From NCBI GenBank assembly GCA_034509755.1, contig CM067557.1, forward strand, positions 42,962,001-43,026,000: a stretch of DNA of 64,000 nt, read 5' to 3'. The position numbers and the translations under genes were made by a program. This document shows positions 34,819 to 46,600 of this stretch, in pieces; the first letter of the stretch is position 1, and every line of letters starts with the position of its first letter. The DNA comes from Anisodus tanguticus. Taxonomy: Eukaryota; Streptophyta; Magnoliopsida; Solanales; Solanaceae. The notes under the pieces were generated by a model. It was given only the letters and a program-made list of their open reading frames with translations, was not told the DNA's origin and made no database searches.

Positions 34819-35189
34819 TTATGTTGTACTTATATAGGGTGGTGTGTAAGAGAGGAGATTATTGAAACCATAAAGTTTCCTTGGGAGGACAAAAGATACA
34901 GTTCAGTAGCTTTGAAACTTGAAATGTTGCCGATATTGATTTACAAAAAAAAAATATTATACGTACAGTAGTTGATACTATTTGAAACAATACGAAATAA
35001 ACATCAATTTAGTTTACAAAATTAAATATTTAAGTGCACTATAATTCCAATAGACGACTACCACAAAATCCTATCGTGCATCACCATTAAAAGGAAAGGT
35101 ATGGAAAAAATAGGGTCACAGTTGAACTTTGTATCTGTAAACTTGACATGGTATAGCAACTCCATTTTCTTTTATAAATCAGTGTCCCT

Positions 35190-36110
35190 TAAGCGAACTG
35201 CCAAGCACTCTATTCAAGTTATTATTTGGGCATATTTCGACTATTGTTGCTAACACTTTATTCAAATTATCGTTTGTGCACATTTCAACTATTTTAGAGT
35301 GTATTTTAGTCAAATTACCATTTGCACATATTTCAATTATTTTGGTGAATGCTTTATTCAAATTACCATTTGGTGCACATTTAAACTATTTTGGTGAGCA
35401 CCCAATTCAAGTTATTGTTTACACACATTTTGACTATTTTGTCGAGCACTCTATTCAAATTACCGTTTTGCATACATTTCAATTATTTTGTCGAGCACTC
35501 TATTCAAGTTATTGTTGGCGCACATTTCGACTATTTTGTCAAGCATACTATTCAAGTTACCGCTTGCACACATTCCAATTATTTTGTCGAGCACTCTATT
35601 CAAGTTACCAACACATTTCGACTATTGTGGCAAGCACTTTATTCAAATTACCGTATGTCCACATTTCGACTATTTTAGTGACCACTCTATTCAAGTTATC
35701 ATTTGCACACATTTTGATTATTTTGTCGAACACTTTATTCAGGTTACCATTTGTTGCACATTAAGCACTCAATTCAAGTTACTATTTGTTGCTCATTTCA
35801 ACTATTTTATCGAGCACTCTATTCAAGTTATCATTTGCATACATTTCAATTATTTTGTCGAGCACTCTAATCAAGTTACCATTAGCACACATTTCGACTA
35901 TTTGTCGAGCACTCTATTCAAGTTACCGTTTGCATAGATTTCAATTATTTTATCAAGCACTCTATTCAAGTTACCGTTCGCGCACATTTCGATTATTTTG
36001 TCAAGCACACTATTCAAGTTACCGTTTGCACACATTTCGACTATTTTGTCAAACACTCTATTCAAGTTATTGTTTGTATACATTTAAATTATTTTATCAA
36101 GCATCTATTA
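35190..36110. repeat. 48-bp minisatellite, 19 units
   Basis: CAAGTTA/CAAATTA anchors occur at 35215, 35263, 35311, 35359, 35408, 35456, 35505, 35553, 35601, 35644, 35692, 35740, 35775, 35824, 35872, 35919, 35967, 36015 and 36063. Spacing is 48 in most steps (47-49), with two short units of 43 and 35. The unit reads roughly CACATTTCGACTATTTTGTC then AAGCACTCTATTCAAGTTACCGTTTG. Because 48 is a multiple of three, long frames appear on both strands. On the minus strand they give a 16-residue repeat containing ANGNLNRVLDKIIEMC. Confidence 0.95.
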
Positions 36111-36844
36111 TCTTCCACCAGCACAAGCATCGAGTAACTCTACAAACTTTAGAGTAGGTAGATAGGAACAAATCACCTCATATGTTTTGCCGGAGCTGAA
36201 ATTTAGTTCCGAGACCTCATGGTAGAACAACTTCCTTGTGAGCTTCTTATTTCCTTCTCTTTTATATTTTTAATATTTTTCCAAGTGATTCTCAAGTCAT
36301 TTGTCATTTAGTTTGTTTCTTCTTATTCTACCTTTATCCATCCCACCTCATTTACCGGGTTGTGCAGGTGTACTAATTTTCCAGATCCAACAGCATTATT
36401 AAAAAACATACGTAACACCTTATGTTGTCTTCATAAACTGACAAACATCACCAGCTTAGATAATCCCAATTTGCATTATACATACAATGCAAAAGTACAG
36501 TTATTCCCTCTCTACATTAATGGTATACATAAAGGTAGAATTAATATAACACATTTGTAAAGACATCATTGACAGAACATTCCAACACAAATAAACACAC
36601 CAAAATGATTCATCCTTAAGTAACTTACTAAGAAATCAAACTGAACTCTAAATGCATGCACCTTCACTCCAACAGCATGTCAATAAAAAAAAGTTGTAAC
36701 TTGAATAGAATGCTTTGAATTAATCACGGAGCATGTTCAAAAAGAAAGAATTCACAAGACATCAAATAAGGATTTGCATCAAGCAGCCAACTTTAAACAA
36801 ACTTAGAATAAACAAACAGTAAATCCACTAGAATTTAAAAAAAG

Positions 36845-36972
36845 GGTAGCCCAGTGCACTAAGCTCCCGCTATGCGCGGGGTCCGGGGAAGGGCCGGACC
36901 AAAAGAGTCTATTGTACGCAGCCTTAATTTGCATTTCTGCCAGAGGTTTCCACGGCTTGAACCCGTGGAACT
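36845..36972 (+). mobile_element. tRNA-derived SINE in the 3' UTR region of the FTIP/MCTP gene
   Basis: GGGTAGCCCAGTGCACTAAG, CTATGCGCGGGGTCCGGGG, AGGGCCGGACC, GTACGCAGCCTTAA and CACGGCTTGAACCCGTGG mark a nearly complete tRNA-derived SINE. Similar AAACAGTAAATCCACTAG and AAACAGTAATTAAATCTACTAG on the two sides look like a diverged target duplication. It lies about 165 bases past the gene's stop codon. Confidence 0.65.
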
Positions 36973-37135
36973 GTTTACTGTTAATAAACAGTAATTAAAT
37001 CTACTAGATCTAACAGTTCAGGGAGATCTAACACACAAAAAGAGGACCTAAACATTCACCACTAGGTGCAGGAAAAAAAAGCCAGACTCATTTTCACACA
37101 TAGGATGATAAAGATAAAGAAGGCAAAGGTACGGT

Positions 37136-39460
37136 TCAAAGCATGCAGTCTGTTCTCGCGGGCAGTCTTCTGAAGAAATTCAGTGGAGCAGATGGTAGTT
37201 TGTGACGGAACCTTGGATGTCTTAACACAGAAAATCCAGTCAAGAGCGCCACAACTTGGAAGGGTGTCACATAGAGCACAATGGCAGCAATCAAGCAGAA
37301 AATAACAAACAGTGCGGTCGCTCTAGGGTCTCTCCAGCTCAGCAAAGATTGGAGCCTCTCCCCTTGAGTCGCCAAGTCACCAACCACAGTCTGAATCCTT
37401 CCAGCAATACTTCTCAAACGGTCATACCTCATCCGGACAATATCAGGAGGACGTGAAGTAGGAAAAGTATCAAACTCCTCGTCTAACTCATCAGGATGAG
37501 CATTATCAGCACAAGAAAGACGAGTATCCATGTGGGGAGGATTTCTAGGCCTCCATCTGTAGTACCAGACACCGATCAAGAAGAGATAGAGGAAAATGGT
37601 AGGCAAAATAAGCTCCGGATATAGAACAAGTATCAAGAACAAGATATGGATCAGAACAGTTGTAATGGGGTTTTTCCAATTGCATATTTGATCGAACCAT
37701 CTCCCGATAGCAATTAATCCACCTAAAACACCCATAATCCTAAAAAAGTTAGCCTTGCTTCTCCTCATACTCCACATGTGGGAACCGACATCTAACATAT
37801 ACTCCACTATCTCTTTCCTCAAAGGCGGCTCAGCACGACTCAACCTCATAGAGACAATCTGAGTTGCCTGATGCCTCAAGCTGTCCAACTGAGTAACGGT
37901 TAAAGGATGAATATAGTGCATTTTGGGTAGCAGCGGCTGAGAGTACATATGCATCATATTCATTAATGACGAGCAAGTAAATCTTACAGCCAAGTGAATT
38001 TCACCCATCTTCTTCACCCCAGTAGGATGCAAGACCAGAAGTGGATAAGAATGTGTGTAGACACGATCTGTTTCGAGAGTTGAAAGACGGATCCTGACCT
38101 TTCCGATCCTCGAGTCCCTAGCCCCACCAGGTTTATCTCCTCCATGCAGATGACAATTATCAAATACACCAATAGTTATGACAGTGCAGGGATCAAATAC
38201 TTCCCATGTGTATTGCTCGTTCCACTTGGGAGCAAAGCTATCTATAATTGTCCTTGTCCGAACCCACTTCTGCCCATATTTGGCAACACAATAAGCATCC
38301 GTTGTTGCCCGCCCATCTTTTGTTTTCATCGGTGAAAGGCCCGTAGCATTCAGAATACCCAATTCTAGGACACCAATGCTGGACTTCCACAACTGTTTTG
38401 CAGTTGGTCTAAGATCACTACTGTAGTGGGTTGACTCATCCAGAACGTGGTAGCCTCCTTCCAAATATAGCCTCATGTGAATCCTGCTTGCAAACTTGAT
38501 TTCCTTCTTCTTTTCTCCCTCAACCATAATATGCTTTTCAAGATTATACCACTTGCTGTTAATAGGTCTGTGGTCGAACCTCCTATCAATATACTGCAAA
38601 GGAATAGCACATCTTCCAAGTACTTCATCCTTGTTCGGTGCAACTCTATCTTCCACACTCAAAATCAATGGCTCCTCAAATGGCTCTGCTGCGACAAACA
38701 TCAGATCCTCATTCCACATGGGATTAATAGTCTTGCTCATGGAAACTCTGGTTCTCAATGCCTGATTTCCGAGGATGGCCTTCACGTAAACTTCTGGAAA
38801 CCTACTTCTGTCACCGGGAATCAAGTCCTGAGCCTCAATCACATTAACCCTAAGATACCACAGCTTTGGCGAAATGTACACCTTAGACCTTATATTAGCA
38901 AGAGCATCAGCACCACTAACAGTGGCAGCATCCGAATGCCAAGATTCCGGAAAGGCTTCATCAGCTTGAGTACCCATCCAAACAGCCAACATTAATTCTC
39001 CTCTAACTTTATTACCGTTTCTGTCCTCCAACCTATACCACTGTGGAGCAAGAGGACTATCTGGTGGGACCCTTTTAGGGATCTCATTCAAATCAAACAT
39101 AACGCGACCAACAAAATCATCCTTAACAACATCCTTATCTTTCACATTCACCTCAAGTACGGAAGCCTGAATCCGTTCCTTGGAAAAAGCAAACACCTGA
39201 CTCCATTCAGGATTCGATTTCTTCTCGAAATGACGAGTCGTACCCCTATAGTTTCCAAGCCTAACCTCAACATAAGGATCGAGACTACCCGTTAGATCCT
39301 TCCCTGGTAAATCTTTCGCTTTCACCACTCGAACATAAAGATACTGCATTTGCTCAACCAAGTCATAGGTGCTAGTAAGCTTATCGCCCGTGACCTTCCC
39401 TCCACCAAGGTGGGGTTTGGTCTCTTTAAGCGAAAAATCTTCTTGTGGTGGTCTCTGCAT
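37136..39460 (-). CDS. FTIP/MCTP-family protein (three C2 domains plus PRT_C transmembrane domain), intact
   Basis: Intronless, 774 residues, starting MQRPPQEDFSLKETKPH at ATG 39460; the frame extends two codons upstream but only to a TTG. C2 domains lie at about 38-145 (YLYVRVVKAKDLPGKD, DPYVEVRLGNY), 200-310 (WYLRVNVIEAQDLIPGD, NPMWNEDLMF) and 360-490 (GVLELGILNATGLSPMK, PKWNEQYTWEVFDP). Hydrophobic segments are at 571-590, 598-636 and 712-746 in the PRT_C region, ending RRLPARTDCML. Length and order match Arabidopsis MCTP3/MCTP4 (FTIP3/4), which tether ER to plasma membrane, locate to plasmodesmata and affect meristem protein trafficking. Function here is by family. A damaged inverted copy lies 9.4 kb away. 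Confidence 0.93.
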   Translation of the reverse strand: MQRPPQEDFSLKETKPHLGGGKVTGDKLTSTYDLVEQMQYLYVRVVKAKDLPGKDLTGSLDPYVEVRLGNYRGTTRHFEKKSNPEWSQVFAFSKERIQASVLEVNVKDKDVVKDDFVGRVMFDLNEIPKRVPPDSPLAPQWYRLEDRNGNKVRGELMLAVWMGTQADEAFPESWHSDAATVSGADALANIRSKVYISPKLWYLRVNVIEAQDLIPGDRSRFPEVYVKAILGNQALRTRVSMSKTINPMWNEDLMFVAAEPFEEPLILSVEDRVAPNKDEVLGRCAIPLQYIDRRFDHRPINSKWYNLEKHIMVEGEKKKEIKFASRIHMRLYLEGGYHVLDESTHYSSDLRPTAKQLWKSSIGVLELGILNATGLSPMKTKDGRATTDAYCVAKYGQKWVRTRTIIDSFAPKWNEQYTWEVFDPCTVITIGVFDNCHLHGGDKPGGARDSRIGKVRIRLSTLETDRVYTHSYPLLVLHPTGVKKMGEIHLAVRFTCSSLMNMMHMYSQPLLPKMHYIHPLTVTQLDSLRHQATQIVSMRLSRAEPPLRKEIVEYMLDVGSHMWSMRRSKANFFRIMGVLGGLIAIGRWFDQICNWKNPITTVLIHILFLILVLYPELILPTIFLYLFLIGVWYYRWRPRNPPHMDTRLSCADNAHPDELDEEFDTFPTSRPPDIVRMRYDRLRSIAGRIQTVVGDLATQGERLQSLLSWRDPRATALFVIFCLIAAIVLYVTPFQVVALLTGFSVLRHPRFRHKLPSAPLNFFRRLPARTDCML

Positions 39461-40450
39461 TTTCAAAAACCCTTCTACTTCTCCACTAGATAAAACAAAT
39501 CTCCTAAATAATATTTTTCAACAACTCAAAACTACACTAATACTCTAGATACTTCATATACAACGCAGTCTAAGTGTGTTTAACCCTAATTAACTTAAAG
39601 TTTAAAAAGAACCTCATGAAGGGTAACCCCAAAACTGCCAAAAATCATTCATAACCTCAGATCTGATTCACCCTGCAAAACATCAAGAAAACAAGAAAAA
39701 CTAAGCTGAAAACCCCCATATAAATCAAAGAAAAATAACAAGAGCAACAAAGTTAGTTTATAACAAATGCTTCTCAGTTTTCACCTTACCCCTGCACAGA
39801 GAAACAAAAGTACAACTTCTAATGAAAAAAATACAACCATATTAAAGCTCAACAAACAGCAAGAATGAAACTTGGGGTTTCATGAAATCAAGAAAACCAA
39901 GCTGAAAACACCCATATAAATTAAAGCAAAAAATAACAAGAGCAACAAAGTTAGTTTATAAAAAATGCTTCAACAAACTCAATTTTAAAGACCCTTCTCA
40001 ATTTTACCTTACCCCTAAACAGAAAAGTACAACTTCTAATGCCAAAAGTACAACATGTTAAGGCACAACAAACAGCAAGAATAAAACTTGGATTTTCAAG
40101 AACATTTTTATTTAAGACACCGACTTTTTTCTACATAAAAAATATATATATTTAGAAAGAGAAATGAATATACCTTAAGAGGGTTCATGTTAGTTGATGA
40201 TGAAAGATTGATTTTTTTTGTGATAAGGTTGTAAAGAAATGGAACCTTAAGGAGAAAAAGCAAAAGGGTATGTTATGGTTGCTTTTTGGTATCAAAGTGA
40301 TGTGAAATGGTATAGTGAAGAGACAACAACAAGAAGGGCAAAAGAAATAGAGAGAGAAAAGGTAAGGAGTAAAGTTAGAGAGAGAAAAGCATAGAAAAAG
40401 ACAGCAGAGGTGGGGTTGGGGTAGTGTATGTTTTCTTGTGTTCTTCAATT
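39461..40450 (-). promoter_or_regulatory. 5' leader with probable intron, and upstream region of the FTIP/MCTP gene
   Basis: On the minus strand a donor AAG/GTATATTC (about 40173) and an acceptor TTTTGCAG/GGTGAATC (about 39673) would remove a leader intron of about 500 bases. Pyrimidine-rich sequence at 40200-40420 fits an expressed plant leader. Within the presumed intron, AGAGCAACAAAGTTAGTTTATAA and neighbouring bases are duplicated (39740 and 39940). No clear TATA box was identified. Confidence 0.5.
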
Positions 40451-40744
40451 GATACCGAAAACAGCCGCTCTATCTAACTAAAGTTTCTTATTTGTATACT
40501 GTATATTTTATATTGTGAAATTTCAATGAATATTATGTTATATTAATGAAAGTGGAGGTGGGGTGGTGAGTGGAGTAGGGGTGAATCTGATGAGATTACA
40601 GTATTTTGACTATTTTCACCGAACCCCACAAGATGATATGGATATATGTATCTATCTATGTGCTTGCGTCTTTACGAATATTTTTTTCCCGTATTGGGTC
40701 TTTGTTACCTTTTTCATTTTTTTTTAATTTACTTATGATTTAAG

Positions 40745-41195
40745 TATTGTGTTTGGGATGAGTATAATTTTTTTTATTTTTAATTAAATTTATCGGGTTT
40801 AAATTCTGATTTGAGTATTAAAAAGTTATGAGAGAGAGTGATTCTTCCTTTTATGAATTTTACGCAGCGTAAATTTGAATTAATCGAAATTTTAGTATAG
40901 ATAGATGGCGAATCTTGATATGTTGACATTTGAAATTTCTTCCAAATTTTCGTTTCAAATTATGATGGATGGATATGATCTTTTTTATGTTTAATTAAAT
41001 GTTTTGGGTTGGGTATAATTCTGACTTTTGAGTATGAAAAAAGTTAAGGAAAGAGTGATTCTCCATTTTTAATGAATCTTACGTGTCGTAAATCCGAATT
41101 AGCTGAAACTTCAATACAGATATGAGTCGAATCTTGATATGTTGGCATTTGAAACTCTCTCCAAATTTTCGTTGCATTTTCTTTTTGGAAAAGAA
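40745..41195. repeat. Two-copy tandem duplication, about 220-240 bp
   Basis: AATTCTGA..TTTGAGTAT, GAGAGTGATTCT, the GAATCTTGATATGTTG anchor (40910 and 41129) and TCCAAATTTTCGTT occur twice in the same order. The spacing is 219 at the anchor, with clear divergence between copies. Confidence 0.7.
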
Positions 41196-41199
41196 AATC

Positions 41200-41920
41200 A
41201 CGCGTTTACTAATAGGAGTACACGATGTTATAATTTTAAAATTGAAATCAATGGTAGAAAAAACTCTTCCCCTCAATTTAGTAAGATTAATTTCGTCTAA
41301 AACAATCGATAATTGGGAAAAATTGTAAACCCTGAGGTTTGAAACTATTGGCTACTCCTATTGACAAATTCTTAAGAAAATGGCCTAAGATGGAGGATTT
41401 TCTTAAATATCAAAATTATGTCTCACCTCTTTTCAGAATTCTTTTTTCATATATTTTTCACTCACACTTTACTGACCTATCACGTGGTAAAAAAAAAGGT
41501 ATGATAAAATAGTTAATCATATTCTACATAAAATACATTAGAAAAGAGTCTATCTAGTCTCTGTGGAACATTTAAAAACAACACTAATCCATAACTTTAA
41601 AAAAGGATTAAATGTCAAAATAAATCTATTCTAATTCATTATAACTCAACAATAGTTTCGTTCTTTCATTTGGTAGAGACATCTCTTCAATTGTAATTAA
41701 GAAACTCATATGCATAAAATGCCAAAATATAATAATGCTTACTCTATGTGAGTCCACGTTGAATCATGTAGAAAACAAAATTCAACATTCCAATAATTCA
41801 ATTAACGCATTCATATTACCGACTACTTTAGAGTACTAAGACATATATTATTAGTCACTGTTGTGCACTAATATACATATGAGTTGAAATAAATAATTTA
41901 TGTTACAAGATTGAGGAGTA
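41200..41920. other. Intergenic AT-rich DNA
   Basis: No gene, repeat array or RNA gene recognised on either strand up to the start of the gypsy remnant. Confidence 0.4.
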
Positions 41921-42687
41921 AATTGGTAAAACAATTGAGTTGGAAAAGATTAGCTGAAGCTACCTTAGCTGCTAATGCTAGAGTTGCAAGATACCCATCA
42001 TCAGGTCAAAATGCTTCTAATGTTGCCAACGTTAGGAGGCCTGATTTTTAACATTCACAATGAAAGAATTCTGGTTCTTCTCCTAAGCCTCCTCCTAGGT
42101 TGGCTTTACCTTCAACAGTTCCTAACACTCAAAATAGGAACAAGAGAGTTATTTCACCTGCAGATATGTAAGCTAGAAGAGCACGGGGTTTATGCTTCTT
42201 TTGTGATGAAAAATATGCTCCTGGGCACAAATATGTACTACCTAAGCAATTGTATGTGATGGAACTTGAATTTCCTATAAATGAAGAACCTGGTGGAGAG
42301 ATTGTATTGGAACCAACACCTGATATACCACATGTAAATGAGGAATGGAGGCCAACTAAGGAAACTCATGTGATATCTTTTTATGCTCTCAGTGGATTGG
42401 AAGGTGCTCAAACTATTCATGTGATAGGATATAATGACAAGAGGCCAATACAAATATCATTGGATAGGGGTAGTACTCACAACTTTATAGATGCGAATTC
42501 TGTACAGAGGTTGGGGTGCAATGTCCTCAGTACCAAGGCGGGGGTATGCCAGCTTGGGTAATAGTAGTTTAGAGGCTACTACAGGGTGGTGAAAGATTTT
42601 ACATGAATGTTGCAGGGTACTACCTACACCTCTCACTTGATAGTATTTCCGGTAGGTAAATCTGACTTGGTGTTGGGTGCTCTTTGG

Positions 42688-42896
42688 TAGGGGCGAATCT
42701 ACATAGAGTCTACAGGGTTCAAATTTTTGTTTGATGTGTATATACTAAATGGTGAACCCCTTTAACACAAATCAAGAGCTTAGCTTAGTGGTAAAGGGGG
42801 TTCAAAAATATGTAGAGCATGTAAGTTCAAATCTCATACACAATATTTTCTTTAATTTTTTTAACTTCCTAAGCAAAAATCCTGGCTCCGCCACAA
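42688..42896. mobile_element. Small hAT-like MITE inside the gypsy remnant
   Basis: The ends GGGGCGAATC and GGCTCCGCC are inverted. CTCTTTGG (42680-42687) and CTCTTTGA (42897-42904) form a 7-of-8 target duplication. The interior has a tRNA-like GCTTAGTGGTAA and TTCAAATCTC. Confidence 0.6.
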
Positions 42897-43163
42897 CTCT
42901 TTGAATGAAGACCTTGGGTCCTGTGACCATGGATTTCATTGAGCTAATTATGTCCTTCCAGTATCAAGGAAAGCATTTTAGTTGTTTATGTTACAAGTAT
43001 CTCATATCAACCAGGGGCAACAGTATGGAGGTCATTTGAATGCCTTGCACCTACCTCAGGATGTGCAAGTACCAAAAGAGTTGGAACTATTATTAATACA
43101 GTATCAGCAGCTGTCTGAGGAACCAACTGTATTACCTCCTTATATAGGCATCTTTGATCATAG

Positions 43164-44266
43164 TGAAAGATGGAATAATTTCCCTTAGGGATTCCTTTCA
43201 TTATTCACAATATATATAGATGTACAAGGTTGATTCCTAATATGGTACGAATCCTAACTTACCTTACAAAGGTTGATTCCTAATACAGTTAGAATCCTAA
43301 GTTACCTTAATTATACATCTACCATTATTACAAAATATACGGAGAATATTCTGAGAATATTCGCTAATACTCCCCCTCAGACGGAGCGGGAGGAGGCCGA
43401 ATGCTAAGGCTGGATCGGAAGTCGGTGAAGAGCTGTCGCGGTAGTCCCTTTGTGAAAATGTCTGCATACTGATAAGAGGAAGGCACGTGTAAAATTTTGA
43501 CCTGACCACGGGCAACCTTCTCTCGCACAAAGTGGATATCCATCTCAATATGCTTAGTCCGCTGATGTTGGACTGGATTATGAGACATATAGATAGCGAT
43601 ATGTTGTCACAATAGACTATAGACGCCTTGCGCAATGGACACCGGAGCTCCAAAAGAAGATTTCGGAGCCAACGGATCTCGGCGACAACATTAGCAACTC
43701 CGCGATATTCGCCGGCACTCGAACGGGATAGCGTGGTCGCCGCTTGGGACGGACCATGAGATAAGATTATCCCCTAGAAATACACAGTACCCTGAGGTGG
43801 AGCGACGTGTGTCGGGGCATCCTGCCCAATCTGCATCCGTGTAGGCTAGCAACTTGGTTGGGGCAGAGGTGTATAGATGTAAACCAAAGTCTAGTGTGCC
43901 CTTAACATATCTGATAATACGTTTGAGGGCGGCAAAATGGGACTCTCGGGGGTCGTGCATGAACAGACACACCTGCTGAACGGCATATGCAATATCATGC
44001 CTAGTGAATGTAAGATACTGAAGAGCACCTGCTAGACTCCGATATCATGCTCTGATACCATGAAAGATGGAATAATTTCCCTTAGGGATTCCTTTCATTA
44101 TTCACAATATATATAGTTGTACAAGGTTGATTCCTAATATGGTACGAATCCTAACTTACCTTACAAAGGTTGATTCCTAATACAGTTAGAATCCTAAGTT
44201 CCCTTAATTATACATCTACCATTATTACAAAATATACGGAGAATATTCTGAGAATATTCGCTAATA
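43164..44266 (-). mobile_element. Ty1-copia derivative 3, internally deleted, with both LTRs and TSD
   Basis: LTRs at 43164-43368 and 44061-44266 are almost identical, and CATAG flanks both ends (43159-43163 and 44267-44271). The roughly 690-bp interior keeps only the 3' end of pol on the minus strand: RNase H (TDADWAGCPDTRRSTSGYC, HFVREKV, ADIFTKGLPRQ) and the RT end (KRIIRYVKGTLDFGLHLY). It then jumps directly to the primer site GCTCTGATACCA. It is related to copia 1 and 2. Confidence 0.85.
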
Positions 44267-46600
44267 CATAGGATTCCATTAGAACCAGGGGCTAGACCAG
44301 TGAACATAAGGCCTTACAGGTACCCAGCTATAAAGAAAGATATCATAGAGAAGTTGGTACAAGATATGCTGCAACAAGGTCATGTGATCTTATATAGCAG
44401 CAGTCCATTTGCTTCTCCAGTAGTATTGGTTGGTAAGAATGATGATTCTTGGAGACTGTGTGTGGATTATAGGGAGCTGAACTAGTGCACTCTGAAGGAC
44501 AAGTTCCCCATTCCTATTATAGATGATTTACTTGATGAACTAGCAGGTTCTTATATATTCTCCAAAGTGGATCTTAGGTCTGGTTATCACCAGATTAGGA
44601 TTGTATCTTCAGATGTTCATAAGACTGCTTTTAAGACTCATATGGGCCACATGATTATTTGGTCATGCCATTTGGTTTAACCGATGCACCTTATACATTT
44701 CAAGGACTCACGAATCACCTCTTTCAACCTCTTTTGAGAAAATTTATCTTGGTATTCTTTGATGACATTTTGATATACAACTTGATCTTGCATGAGCATG
44801 TGGTACATCTTCAACAAGTATTTGAGATTATGTTGCAGAACCATTTGTTAGCCAAGAATTCCAAATGTGTATTTAGTGTTCCCAAAGTGGAGTATTTAGG
44901 CCACTACATCAATGCTCAATGTGTTTACACTGATCATAAAAATATTTGTGATGTGCAACAATGGCTTAATCCCAGTACCTTAAAAATAGTTGAGAGGTTT
45001 TTTGGGTTTGGCTGGTTATTATAGGAAGATCATTAAGGGGTATGGCTATATTAGGAGACCTTTGAATGACTTATGCAAAGAGGACACTTTTGTATGGTCT
45101 GGGAAGCTGACAAGGCATTTGCTGCTCTGAAGATGGCCCTCACCTTAGCACATGTCTTAGCCTTACCTGATTACTCATTGCCCTTTGTGCTTGAAACAAA
45201 TGCTAGTGGTAGTGGAATTGGTGCAGTTCTCATGCAACAAGACCATCCCATTGCATTCTTGAGCAAGGGATTAGCACCAAGACATGTTGCTCTATCAGTT
45301 TATGAAAAGGAACTGCTGGCATTGGTGTTTGCTGTCACTAAATGGTCTCATTATCTTTTGGGCCAATATTTCATAGTGAAGACAACCCAAAAAACTTTGA
45401 AGTATCTCTTGGAGCAGAAGTTGCATACTGATTCTCAAATCAGATGGCTAGCTAAATTGCTTCCTTTTGACTTTGAGATTCAATACAAAAGAGGCAAGGA
45501 AAATGTGGTTGCAGATTCTTTATCTAGACTACAAGGAGATGAGTTGATGAGTCTTATGTGTCTTCTATTCAATTTGACGTATGGCAAGCCATTGAAGCTA
45601 GTTGGCAATCTGATCTTGAATTGCAATAGCTGATCACTACATTGTCAACTCAACCTCATAGGCAATTTACTTGGATTAACAATCAGTTGAGAAGAAAAGG
45701 AAAACTGGTGATTGGAAATGATGCAACTCTGAGGACTCGGATCATATCATTATGGCATTCTATTCCTGTTGGAGGCATTCTGGTATTGATACTACTAGTA
45801 GGAAGATTTTGACATACTTTTATTGGAAAGGGATAAGGAAGGACATTCAAGACTTCATTCATAAATGTTCTATTTGTCAGAGGAGCAAATATGATACATC
45901 AGTTTATCTTGACTTATTGCAACCCCTTCCCATTCCTAGATACCCTTGGACTGATATTATCATGGATTTCATTGAAGGCTTATCCAAATCTCATGATAAA
46001 ACTGTCATTTGGGTTGTGGTTGATAGGCTAACCAAGTTTGGCCCTTTCATACCCCTTTCTCATCCTTATTCTGCAGTCTCTTATACCTATCTTCCTAAAT
46101 CATAATTCTAACTCCATGGTTTTTCCTCTACCATCACTTGTGATAGAGACCCTATATTCTTCAACACCTTTTGGAAGAAATTCTTAGTTGCTCAAGGTGT
46201 TACTGTCCAAACTTCTACAACCTACCTGAGGATCTTAACAAGTGCTTAGAAACCTACCTTCGGTGTTTTTGCACAGATTCTCCTTCTGACTGGGTTGCAT
46301 TCTTACCCTTAGTTGAGTGGTGGCACAACTCCAGCTTTCATTTTGCAATCCAAACTTCTCCTTTTGAGCTACTCTTTGGTTATCCTCCTCCCATTCATCT
46401 TCTTTACCTTCCTGATGACTCGGATAATCCTTCTGTTGATAAAATCCTACTGAGAGAATTCAAGATTCAACTTGCCAAGTTTCATTTAACTAGAGTTCAA
46501 CAGAGAATGAAAGCTCAAGCTAACTCTCACATGTCTGATAGACAGTTTTGTGTTGGATATTGATTTTTTTGTCAAATTGCAACCTTATAGGCAGTCCACT

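Larger units (their letters stand above)
41925..46600 (+). mobile_element. Ty3-gypsy retrotransposon remnant, interrupted by three insertions
   Basis: In order: gag C-terminus (RLAEATLAANARVARYPS) with a degraded zinc knuckle (GLCFFCDEKYAPGHKY), aspartic protease (DRGSTHNFID, first residues altered), reverse transcriptase (VNIRPYRYP, LCVDYRELN, MPFGLTDAPYTFQ, VFFDDILIYN), RNase H (ETNASGSGIGAVLMQ, HYLLGQYFIVKT, VVADSLSRL), integrase zinc finger (CSICQRSKYD) and integrase core (WTDIIMDFIEG, VVVDRLTKF). This is the gypsy order. Stops and frame changes break it throughout. No LTRs are visible. A MITE (42688-42896) and a copia derivative (43164-44266) sit inside, and a hAT fragment truncates it at 46600. 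Confidence 0.85.

Noticed and set aside
35276..35764. 162-codon plus frame
   Set aside because: By-product of the 48-bp tandem repeat, which opens frames in several phases.
35190..36110. CRISPR-like regular array
   Set aside because: Units are contiguous with no unique spacers, and the genome is a plant.
40185..40448. 87-codon minus frame upstream of the FTIP/MCTP gene, possible upstream ORF
   Set aside because: It starts at TTG rather than ATG and lies in pyrimidine-rich leader sequence; no domain.
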